Assembly (NCBI GenBank): GCA_028281785.1
Contig: JANQJG010000177.1
Span: 1-64,000 of the forward strand
DNA from: Rhodospirillales bacterium
GTDB taxonomy: Bacteria; Pseudomonadota; Alphaproteobacteria; Rhodospirillales; Shumkoniaceae
DNA length: 64,000 nucleotides
Direction: 5' to 3'
Shown: piece after piece, positions 43,630 to 50,441 of the stretch
Layout of the letters: each line of letters starts with the position of its first letter
How positions within the stretch are numbered: the first letter of the stretch is position 1
The notes under the pieces: model-generated
The model's input: only the letters and a program-made list of their open reading frames with translations
Told to the model about the DNA's origin: nothing
Databases searched by the model: none
Program-made: the position numbers and the translations under genes

Positions 43630-44175
43630 TCAGCCGATCACCAGGGTGCCGTCGTCTCGGAAGTCATGTGGGGGAACCGGTAGATTGCTTGGCGAAGGCC
43701 CCGCGCGCACGCGGCCGGATTCATCGAAATGCGACCCATGGCAGGAGCAGAACCAACCGCCGTAGTCACCGCGAGGTTCGCCGTCGCGCTGGCCCTGAAG
43801 AACACAGCCGAGATGTGGGCAGACGCCGAGGACGACCAGCCATTGCGCGCGGCGGACCCGCGTGTCATCGGGCTCCGGGCTGGGGAGGTCCTCCAGCGCG
43901 ACCGCCCTCGCGGCCGAGATCTCGGCCTCCGTTCGATGCCGGATGAAGACCGGTTTCCCCCGCCAGACCACGGTAATAGCCTGCCCCTCCGCCACAGGGG
44001 TCAGGTCGACATCTATCGTGGCCAGGGCGCGCGCCTCCGCGCCGGGTCCCAGGCTCGCGATGAATGGCCACGCCGCCAGGCCCGCCCCGGCGGCGCCCAT
44101 CGTCCAGGCGGCGAGGCCGAGGACATCGCGCCGAGGCCTGTTCGCGCTCGTTGTCTTCGTCGGGTCGGTGGTCAT
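43630..44175 (-). CDS. Rieske iron–sulfur protein, bc1 complex copy 2 (altered cluster loops)
   Basis: A second Rieske subunit, 181 residues, with a twin-arginine-like leader (RRDVLGLAAWTMGAAGAG). The four ligands and the disulfide cysteines remain, but the loops read CPHLGC and CSCHGS instead of CTHLGC and CPCHGS. The following Tyr is Phe (HGSHFD). In characterised Rieske proteins that Tyr hydrogen-bonds a cluster-ligand sulfur and its loss lowers the midpoint potential, so this copy probably works at lower potential than copy 1. GAGGAAAC precedes the start. Confidence 0.92.
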   Translation of the reverse strand: MTTDPTKTTSANRPRRDVLGLAAWTMGAAGAGLAAWPFIASLGPGAEARALATIDVDLTPVAEGQAITVVWRGKPVFIRHRTEAEISAARAVALEDLPSPEPDDTRVRRAQWLVVLGVCPHLGCVLQGQRDGEPRGDYGGWFCSCHGSHFDESGRVRAGPSPSNLPVPPHDFRDDGTLVIG

Positions 44176-44225
44176 GGCTGTTTCCTCAGCCCCGTTTAGC
44201 CCGGGAGCTTTCTTCGCGGGTCGTG

Positions 44226-44253
44226 TTCCGTATGCGGGATTTTCGTTACGGAA
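44226..44253. promoter_or_regulatory. Dyad between bc1 operon 2 and trmL
   Basis: TTCCGTA (44226–44232) and TACGGAA (44247–44253) form 7-base inverted arms separated by 14 bases, in the 145-base gap between divergent petA copy 2 and trmL. It may be an operator for either side. It differs from the palindrome at the cytochrome c promoter. Confidence 0.35.
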
Positions 44254-44320
44254 TGATGACATTTTCCTAAAGACCGACCGAGCTTGGCGGTCTGACGGCG
44301 CGTCCCGTATCATCCAGGCC

Positions 44321-44788
44321 ATGCGATTGGCCCTCTACGAACCCGACATCCCGCAGAATGCCGGCACGCTGATTCGCCTCGCAGTCTGCCTTGGCCTTTC
44401 GGTCGACGTCATCGAGCCCTGCGGATTCGTTTGGGACGACCGCAAGCTCAAGCGCGCGGGCATGGACTATCTGGACCGGGCGGACGTCCGGCGCCATGTG
44501 TCTTGGCGGGCCTTTTTCGCCGAGCACAGGTCGGGCGGAAGCCGCCTCGTCCTGCTTACGACAAGGGGAGACGAGAGGTACACCGACTACGCGTACCGCT
44601 CGGACGACTGCCTCCTCGTCGGACGGGAGAGCGCCGGCGTGCCAGCCAATGTCCATGCCGCCGCCGATGCCCGCCTACGGATTCCGCTGGCCGCCGGCGA
44701 ACGTTCCTTGAATGTGGCCGTCGCCGCGGCCATGGTCGTCGGCGAAGCCTTGCGGCAGACCCTGGGATTTCCGGAGCCCCCGCCATGA
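44321..44788 (+). CDS. trmL: tRNA (cytidine(34)-2'-O)-methyltransferase
   Basis: A SPOUT-class methyltransferase of the TrmL family that 2'-O-methylates the wobble base of leucine tRNAs. The 155-residue protein starts at [21 protein letters not shown], has [18 protein letters not shown], a [10 protein letters not shown] turn and the trefoil-knot region [20 protein letters not shown]. It is coupled to hemF by an ATGA overlap and is divergent from the second bc1 operon, a gene order I recall in Rhodospirillales. Confidence 0.93.
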   Translation: MRLALYEPDIPQNAGTLIRLAVCLGLSVDVIEPCGFVWDDRKLKRAGMDYLDRADVRRHVSWRAFFAEHRSGGSRLVLLTTRGDERYTDYAYRSDDCLLVGRESAGVPANVHAAADARLRIPLAAGERSLNVAVAAAMVVGEALRQTLGFPEPPP

Positions 44789-45660
44789 CCGCCTTCACTG
44801 ACGATCACAAGCAGCGCGCCGCCGCCTGGTTCGAGGCGTTGCGCGACGACCTTTGCGCCGCCCTCGAATCCGTCGAGGAGGAGGTCGCCCAGCCCGACGG
44901 CGCCGGCGGCGCCCCGCCAAGCCGGTTCGAACGCCGCGCCTGGTCGCGCGACGCGGGCGAAGGCGGCGGCGAGGGCGGCGGTGGCGTGATGGCGATCCTG
45001 CGGGGCCGCGTGTTCGAAAAGGCCGGTGTCAACGTCTCCACCGTTTGGGGCACGTTCTCGGAGGAGTTTCGGAACCGCATCCCGGGTGCCGCCGAGGATC
45101 CGCGCTTCTGGGCGTCGGGCATCTCCGTCGTCATCCATCCGTCCTCGCCCCTGGTGCCAGCGGCGCATATGAACACCCGCATGATCGTGACCACGCGTGG
45201 CTGGTTCGGGGGCGGTGCCGACATGACCCCGGTCTTTGCTGTGGAGGAAGACACGAGCGCCTTCCACGCCGCCCTCAAGGCCGCCTGCGACGCCTATTCG
45301 GATGACGCCTATCCCCGCTTCAAGAAATGGTGCGACGAATACTTCTATCTTCCGCATCGCGGCGAGGCGCGGGGCGTCGGCGGCATCTTTTACGACGATC
45401 TGAACGCCGGCGACTGGGAAGCGGACTTCACCTTCACCCAGGCGGTCGGCCGCACGTTCATGGACGTCTACCCCCGCCTGGCCCGCCGCCATATGCACGA
45501 GCCCTGGACCGAGGAGCAGCGCCGCCAGCAGCTCGTCAAGCGCGGCCGATATGTCGAGTTTAACCTGCTTTATGACCGCGGCACCCTGTTCGGCCTCAAG
45601 ACAGGCGGCAATGTCGAGGCGATCCTGATGTCGCTGCCGCCGATGACCGCCTGGCCGTAG
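44785..45660 (+). CDS. hemF: Oxygen-dependent coproporphyrinogen III oxidase
   Basis: HemF converts coproporphyrinogen III to protoporphyrinogen IX using O2, a haem biosynthesis step. The 291-residue protein has [34 protein letters not shown], the signature [12 protein letters not shown], and [17 protein letters not shown], ending in [18 protein letters not shown] Gly/Glu-rich stretch (about residues 53–63) precedes the core. It is coupled to trmL and close to the bc1 genes, whose cytochromes need haem. Confidence 0.96.
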   Translation: MTAFTDDHKQRAAAWFEALRDDLCAALESVEEEVAQPDGAGGAPPSRFERRAWSRDAGEGGGEGGGGVMAILRGRVFEKAGVNVSTVWGTFSEEFRNRIPGAAEDPRFWASGISVVIHPSSPLVPAAHMNTRMIVTTRGWFGGGADMTPVFAVEEDTSAFHAALKAACDAYSDDAYPRFKKWCDEYFYLPHRGEARGVGGIFYDDLNAGDWEADFTFTQAVGRTFMDVYPRLARRHMHEPWTEEQRRQQLVKRGRYVEFNLLYDRGTLFGLKTGGNVEAILMSLPPMTAWP

Positions 45661-45682
45661 AGCATTCTGTCATTAGAGCATG
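45658..45682. repeat. Paired TAGAGCAT words between hemF and the CCA-enzyme gene
   Basis: TAGAGCATT (45658–45666, overlapping the hemF stop) and TAGAGCATG (45674–45682, overlapping the stop of the leftward CCA-enzyme gene) sit 16 bases apart around CTGTCATT. The second word matches the outer arms of the element near argF. It may be a degenerate remnant of the same repeat. Confidence 0.4.
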
Positions 45683-46947
45683 TCAGGTTCCTGCCCGATC
45701 AGCTCTCTTAGTCGGGCCAGGCAGGCGTCGCGGTCGGCCTGGAAATCACCATCTTCCCACCAGGCTTCGACCTCGGCCAGCAGGCGCCCAATCTCCGGGC
45801 CCCGCGGCAGCCCGAGCTTCTGCGCATCGCGGCCGGCCAGCGGGAAATCGGGAATCGTCCAGCGGTCCGCAGCATCGAGTCGATCGATCCAGGCGATGTT
45901 GCGCCCGGCCTCGCCTCCCGGTTCGATCGACAGCTCCGTCGCCCAGTTGAGCAGAATGAGATCCCGCACCCGGTCGCGGCCGATGCGGTAGAGCGCGCGA
46001 TGCAGGCTGTGATCACTGGTCTTCGCCGTGAGGTCGAATCCCGGATTGAGAAGCAGGGCGAGGCGGTCTCGATCCCGATTCGAAAGACGCAGCCGCCACG
46101 CCACCCCGTCGGCGTCGCTCTGCTCCGAATCCAGAAGCGCCGCGAGTCGCCGCAAAGTATCGGCGGCAATGCCGTCGCGTTTGAATGCCCGGGTCTCCAG
46201 CCAGACCAAGCCGCGCAGGCGGCCGACCAGAGTCCCCTCCGGAAGGGTCTGCTCGAGCACATGCTCGCCGCGCATCAGGGCGATCGTCTCCGCGCAGTTC
46301 GCCAGCGAAAGTATGCGGAACACCTCGTCCCTCACCCGCTCCCCGGAAAGGCGCCTCAGCTCGGGCGCCAGCAGGCGGCAAGCGGCAAGTGCCTCCGGGT
46401 CGGCCGGCGGCCGGCCATAGTCTCCGTAGAATCGGAAAAAGCGCAAAAGCCGGAGGGTGTCTTCGGCGATCCGCTCGCGCGCCACGCCGACGAACCGGAT
46501 TCGCCCCCGCCCGAGATCCTCGAGCCCGCCGAAGGGGTCATAGACATCGCCATCGAGGGTGCAGGACAGCGTGTTGATCGTGAAGTCACGGCGTGCGGCA
46601 TCCTCTTTCCAATCATCGGTGAAGGCCACCCTCGCGTGTCGCCCATCCGTTTCCACGTCCACACGCAGCGTGGTGATCTCGAAATGGGACGCGCCGACGA
46701 CCGCGGTGACGGTGCCGTGCTTGAGCCCGGTGGGAATCACCTTGATGCCGGCCCGCTCGAGGGCGCGGATCACCTCTTCGGGAGATCGCGGCGTCCCCAT
46801 ATCGATATCCTTCACCGGCCGCTTCAGCACGGAATCTCGAACGCAGCCGCCGACGAAGCGCACATCCGCCCCGTCAGTCGTAAGAGCCGCCATCACAGCG
46901 CGCGTTTCCGACGCCGCCATCCAGGGCTGGGGGGCGATCTTTCCCAT
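45673..46947 (-). CDS. CCA tRNA nucleotidyltransferase/poly(A) polymerase family protein
   Basis: A 424-residue class II nucleotidyltransferase. The palm has FVGGCVRDSVLKRP and DIDMGT (catalytic acidic pair), and further residues EEDAARRDFTINTL-like (DWKEDAARRDFTINTL) and EDTLRLLRFFRFY, which define the family. Alphaproteobacterial members of this length usually add CCA to tRNA 3' ends. The first ATG (MGKIAPQPW) is chosen; an upstream GTG with GAGGA is also possible. A good -35 lies upstream. The stop carries the AGAGCATG word. Confidence 0.86.
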   Translation of the reverse strand: MGKIAPQPWMAASETRAVMAALTTDGADVRFVGGCVRDSVLKRPVKDIDMGTPRSPEEVIRALERAGIKVIPTGLKHGTVTAVVGASHFEITTLRVDVETDGRHARVAFTDDWKEDAARRDFTINTLSCTLDGDVYDPFGGLEDLGRGRIRFVGVARERIAEDTLRLLRFFRFYGDYGRPPADPEALAACRLLAPELRRLSGERVRDEVFRILSLANCAETIALMRGEHVLEQTLPEGTLVGRLRGLVWLETRAFKRDGIAADTLRRLAALLDSEQSDADGVAWRLRLSNRDRDRLALLLNPGFDLTAKTSDHSLHRALYRIGRDRVRDLILLNWATELSIEPGGEAGRNIAWIDRLDAADRWTIPDFPLAGRDAQKLGLPRGPEIGRLLAEVEAWWEDGDFQADRDACLARLRELIGQEPDML

Positions 46948-46978
46948 CGGTTCCACGACGCCAGCGTTCCTCAACTTT

Positions 46979-47006
46979 CGGTTAAAGATTCTCTCACGAT
47001 TGTCAA
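46979..47006 (-). promoter_or_regulatory. Candidate promoter of the CCA-enzyme gene
   Basis: On the minus strand, consensus TTGACA (47006–47001), a 16-base spacer and TAACCG (46984–46979), about 32 bases ahead of the ATG. The -35 is perfect but the -10 is weak. It could give this gene expression independent of the DUF6111 operon upstream. Confidence 0.4.
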
Positions 47007-47044
47007 CGCGCTCCGATGCCGATGCCCCGGCTGGTGCGCAACGG

Positions 47045-47311
47045 CTATTCGACCCGGCCCGGAATGACTTGGCCATCCTCGAATCGCGGCGGGATGTAGG
47101 TGCCGCCCGGGTCATTGCTGCCGAAATACGCGGTGAAGCCGAGCACGATTCCCAGGAGGACAAAACCGGTAAGGAGCAGCCAAAAATACGCCCCCTTTGT
47201 CAAGGGATGCGGGTCGCCTTCCTTGCGGCCGCGCACGAGCCACGCCCAAATGAAGTAGAAGACAAAGGGCAGGAGCAGGGGCACGAGATAGGTCAGTAGG
47301 ATTCGTGTCAT
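47045..47311 (-). CDS. DUF6111 family small membrane protein
   Basis: An 88-residue inner-membrane protein with two hydrophobic helices (LTYLVPLLLPFVFYFIWAWL, about 5–25; YFWLLLTGFVLLGIVLGFTAY, about 42–63) separated by a charged loop RGRKEGDPHPLTKG. The length and layout match DUF6111 of alphaproteobacteria. The function is unknown. Its start overlaps the CoA pyrophosphatase stop (ATGA), and the CCA enzyme follows, so the genes are linked in expression. Confidence 0.75.
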   Translation of the reverse strand: MTRILLTYLVPLLLPFVFYFIWAWLVRGRKEGDPHPLTKGAYFWLLLTGFVLLGIVLGFTAYFGSNDPGGTYIPPRFEDGQVIPGRVE

Positions 47312-47916
47312 CTCTCAACCATTCGTTCATAAAGGTTCATCAACATCCCGGCCGTGGCGCCCCAGATGTAGTAATCGCCATGCGTCATCGCATGGAATTG
47401 ACACACCCTATCCGCGATCGCGCGTTCGTGTCGCTGATGATTCGCGGGATCGAGCAGAAACGACAACGGAACCTCGAACGCCTCCGCGACCTCGAACGGA
47501 TCGAGCGTGAGTTCGACGGGCGGCTCGACGACACCGACGACGGGAACGACATCGAATCCGGTGCGCGTGACATAGGGCTCGAGTCGGCCGAGAAGCCGCA
47601 CCCGTTCGGGCGGCAGGCCAATTTCCTCCTGAGCCTCGCGCAAGGCAGCGGATTCGGGCGTGGGATCGTTCACCTCGATTCGTCCGCCAGGAAAGCTGAT
47701 CTGACCGGCGTGGTCCGCAAGGTGATCGGTCCGGCGCGTCAAAAGGATCGTCAATTCCGCGGGGCGCCGGACAACGGGCACCAGAACCGCCGCCGGCGTG
47801 AGCCGGGAAGGCCCTTCCATTCCGGGGTTGAGATCGGCGTCACCACGCCGGACGCACGGCTTCCGTCCTGCCGTCATGGTCTGCCGAAACCGGGCGACAA
47901 ACTGTTCGAGCGTCAT
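47308..47916 (-). CDS. CoA pyrophosphatase (NUDIX)
   Basis: A 202-residue NUDIX enzyme of the CoA/short acyl-CoA diphosphatase type (NudL-like). The NUDIX box (GGRIEVNDPTPESAALREAQ, then EEIG) is preceded by LLTRRTDHLADHAGQISFPGG, whose LLTRR…HxGQISFPGG pattern is the CoA-hydrolase signature. It starts where DUF1285 ends (ATGA) and ends inside the DUF6111 start. It may recycle CoA; this is inferred from family. Confidence 0.88.
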   Translation of the reverse strand: MTLEQFVARFRQTMTAGRKPCVRRGDADLNPGMEGPSRLTPAAVLVPVVRRPAELTILLTRRTDHLADHAGQISFPGGRIEVNDPTPESAALREAQEEIGLPPERVRLLGRLEPYVTRTGFDVVPVVGVVEPPVELTLDPFEVAEAFEVPLSFLLDPANHQRHERAIADRVCQFHAMTHGDYYIWGATAGMLMNLYERMVER

Positions 47917-48491
47917 GACTCGTCGTTCAGTCGGCCAAGCGGAAAGAACTGGCCAGCGCTCCAAATTCCGTAGAATTGCTCCCCCCCGATCTTTTCTTCG
48001 ATCCCCCGCGCCACCACTTCATAATACACCGGGCGCGTAAGCCGCGCGTCGATTCCGTCTCGCAATCGAACATATGGCGATGGCTGCTCGGTGTGGGGAT
48101 CGGTGATAACCTCCAGCGGATGGGCCGAGTCGATCGTCACAATTTCGTCGACGTTGGTGCGCAAACTGAGGACCTGCTCGCGGCCCGCGCCGGCGGAGAA
48201 GAGCTCCACGGCAAGAAAGGGGGCGTCTTCAACCTCAATGCGGACCCGCTCGGTCGGTGTCACCAGCCAGAAGAGGCCCCGCTCGTCGCGGGTCAATGCG
48301 GAGGCGAACAGGCAGACGAGCTCTTTTCGGTGGATAGGAGAACCGCAGTATCGCCAAATGCCGTTTTTATCGATTCGGATATCGATGTGGTCCGAATCCG
48401 GCTCGACGCTGTCCGGCACAGGAACGGCAATGGATGGGTCTTGCGGCGACGACGCGATGGCGGTCTTTTTCGGCCGAGTTGCCTTTGTCAT
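47913..48491 (-). CDS. DUF1285 domain-containing protein
   Basis: A 192-residue soluble protein. After a basic N-terminus, residues about 38–185 match the DUF1285 pattern: DIRIDKNGIWRYCGSPI, ELVCLFASALTRDERG, FWLVTPTERVRIEVEDAPF, ending RPVYYEVV. The fold is known structurally in the family but its function is not. It is the first gene of the leftward DUF1285–CoA pyrophosphatase–DUF6111–CCA-enzyme run and is divergent from the MoxR operon with only 37 bases between. Confidence 0.8.
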   Translation of the reverse strand: MTKATRPKKTAIASSPQDPSIAVPVPDSVEPDSDHIDIRIDKNGIWRYCGSPIHRKELVCLFASALTRDERGLFWLVTPTERVRIEVEDAPFLAVELFSAGAGREQVLSLRTNVDEIVTIDSAHPLEVITDPHTEQPSPYVRLRDGIDARLTRPVYYEVVARGIEEKIGGEQFYGIWSAGQFFPLGRLNDES

Positions 48492-48528
48492 GATGGTCTG
48501 ATCGGCAGCGAAATTCGGAGATGATCTT

Positions 48529-49545
48529 GTGGAAGTAACAACCAAGGATACCTTGAATCTGGATGACTCCAAGGCACTTGTCGAGGGTGTGGAGCAACTT
48601 GGCGACAAAATTGTCGCCGCCCGCGAAGCGATTGGCCGGATAATCTTCGGTCAGCCTCGGGTCGTCGAAGAGACGCTGATCACCCTTCTTGCCCGCGGGC
48701 ACGTGCTGCTGATCGGCGTTCCAGGACTCGCGAAAACACGCTTGGTCGAAACCCTGGGAACGGTTTTCGGGCTCGAGGAACGGCGCGTTCAGTTCACCCC
48801 CGACCTCATGCCCGCTGACATCCTCGGATCGGAGGTGCTTGAGGAATCCGAGAGTGGTCGCCGCTCCTTCCGCTTCATCCCCGGCCCCGTATTCTGCCAA
48901 TTGCTGATGGCCGACGAAGTCAACCGGGCGAGCCCGCGTACACAGTCGGCCCTGCTCCAGGCCATGCAGGAACAGCGCGTCTCGGTCGCCGGGCATTACC
49001 ACGCCCTGCCGGCGCCTTTTCACGTCCTCGCCACCCAGAACCCGCTCGAGCAGGAGGGCACCTACCCTCTGCCGGAGGCACAGCTCGACCGCTTCTTCAT
49101 GCAGGTCGACGTGGACTACCCGGAGCGCGACGCCGAACGGGACATCCTGATCGCCACCACGGGCGCGGTCGAGGAGACGCCGAAACGGGTCATGGGCCCG
49201 ACCGACCTCATGGAAGGTCAGCGGCTCATTCGCCATGTTCCGGTCGGCGAGAGCGTGGTGGAGGCGATCCTTACGCTCGTCCGCAACGGCCGGCCGGAGA
49301 GCAGCGACATTCCCGAGGTCCGGCAGCATGTGTCCTGGGGGCCGGGGCCGCGCGCAAGCCAGGCCCTTATGCTGGCGGTGCGGGCGCGTGCCGTGCTCGA
49401 CCGGCGGCTTGTACCCTCCATCGACGACGTGCTGGCCCTCGCCCATCCCGTATTGCGCCACCGCATGGCGTTGACCTTCGCGGCGCGGGCGGAGGGCGTT
49501 GGCGTCGGTGAGATCATCGACAAGCTCTGCGAGACGATCGCTTGA
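48529..49545 (+). CDS. MoxR-family AAA+ ATPase
   Basis: A 338-residue MoxR ATPase starting at GTG. Walker A is a family variant GVPGLAKTRLVETLG, Walker B LLMADEVNRA, sensor 1 ATQNPLEQEGTYPLPEAQLDRF, and the arginine region lies in the C-terminal lid. MoxR ATPases act as chaperones for vWA-type proteins encoded nearby. The gene leads a rightward operon with DUF58, a BatA/DUF4159 protein and a vWA-like membrane protein; its stop overlaps the DUF58 start. Confidence 0.95.
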   Translation: MEVTTKDTLNLDDSKALVEGVEQLGDKIVAAREAIGRIIFGQPRVVEETLITLLARGHVLLIGVPGLAKTRLVETLGTVFGLEERRVQFTPDLMPADILGSEVLEESESGRRSFRFIPGPVFCQLLMADEVNRASPRTQSALLQAMQEQRVSVAGHYHALPAPFHVLATQNPLEQEGTYPLPEAQLDRFFMQVDVDYPERDAERDILIATTGAVEETPKRVMGPTDLMEGQRLIRHVPVGESVVEAILTLVRNGRPESSDIPEVRQHVSWGPGPRASQALMLAVRARAVLDRRLVPSIDDVLALAHPVLRHRMALTFAARAEGVGVGEIIDKLCETIA

Positions 49546-50438
49546 GTAGTTCCGACACATCCTCGCGTCGACGTGCCGTCCACCACGAAGCCGAGGGCCT
49601 GGCGGCAACGCTGCCGCCGCTACTGGTCGCGGCCGAGCGGGTCGCCGCGACCGTGGCCCAGGGCGTCCATGGCCGGCGCCGCGTCGGCACCGGCGAGACG
49701 TTCTGGCAGTTTCGGCGGTATCAGGGCGGCGACTCCGCTCAGATGATCGATTGGCGTCAATCGGCCAAGGCGGATCCCCTCTATGTTCGGGAAACGGAAT
49801 GGGAGGCGGCGCAAAGTGTCTGGCTGTGGCGGGACGCCTCGCCATCCATGGACTACCGGTCGGCAAGATCGCTTCCGACGAAGGCGAACAGGGCAGACCT
49901 CGTGACCCTCGCCCTGGCTTCGTTGCTGCTGCGCGCGAGCGAACGGGTGGCCCTTCTCGGTACGGGGATGAAACCCAGCTCCGGCCGAATCACGCTGAAC
50001 CGTCTCGCGGCGCTGATCGAAGGCGGCCAGGCCTCCACCGGCAGCCTGCCCGTGGGCGAGCGGCTTCCTCGCCATGCTCGGGTCATCCTCATCGGGGATT
50101 TCCTCGTGCCTCTCGAGGACCTACGGGCCACGGTCGGTGCCCTCGCATCGAGATCTCTTCGCGGCCATCTCTTGCAAGTCCTGGATCCGGCGGAGGAGAC
50201 CCTTCCATTTGGAGGAAGGGTTCGTTTCGAGGGGCCGGAGGAGGAGGGTGACATCCTGTTCGGGCGGGTCGAATCGATTCGTGTCGACTATCGCGAGGAA
50301 ATGACACGCCATCACCGGGGGCTCGAGGCGCTGGCCCGCCAGGTCGGCTGGACCTTTACGACCCATCGGACCGACCGACCGCCGCAAACCCCGCTCCTGT
50401 CCCTTTTCCTTGCCCTGTCAGAAATACCCGATGTGTGA
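49542..50438 (+). CDS. DUF58 domain-containing protein
   Basis: A 298-residue soluble protein from a TTG start overlapping the MoxR stop (TTGA). DUF58 marks are GRRRVGTGETFWQFRRYQGGD, IDWRQSAKADPLYVRETEWE, and a vWA-like strand DASPSMDYRS with the DxSxS metal-site form. The C-terminal part reads VILIGDFLVPLEDLRATV. The MoxR–DUF58 pair is common in bacteria and is thought to act on envelope or regulatory targets. The actual target is unknown. Confidence 0.9.
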   Translation: MSSSDTSSRRRAVHHEAEGLAATLPPLLVAAERVAATVAQGVHGRRRVGTGETFWQFRRYQGGDSAQMIDWRQSAKADPLYVRETEWEAAQSVWLWRDASPSMDYRSARSLPTKANRADLVTLALASLLLRASERVALLGTGMKPSSGRITLNRLAALIEGGQASTGSLPVGERLPRHARVILIGDFLVPLEDLRATVGALASRSLRGHLLQVLDPAEETLPFGGRVRFEGPEEEGDILFGRVESIRVDYREEMTRHHRGLEALARQVGWTFTTHRTDRPPQTPLLSLFLALSEIPDV

Positions 50439-50441
50439 GCC

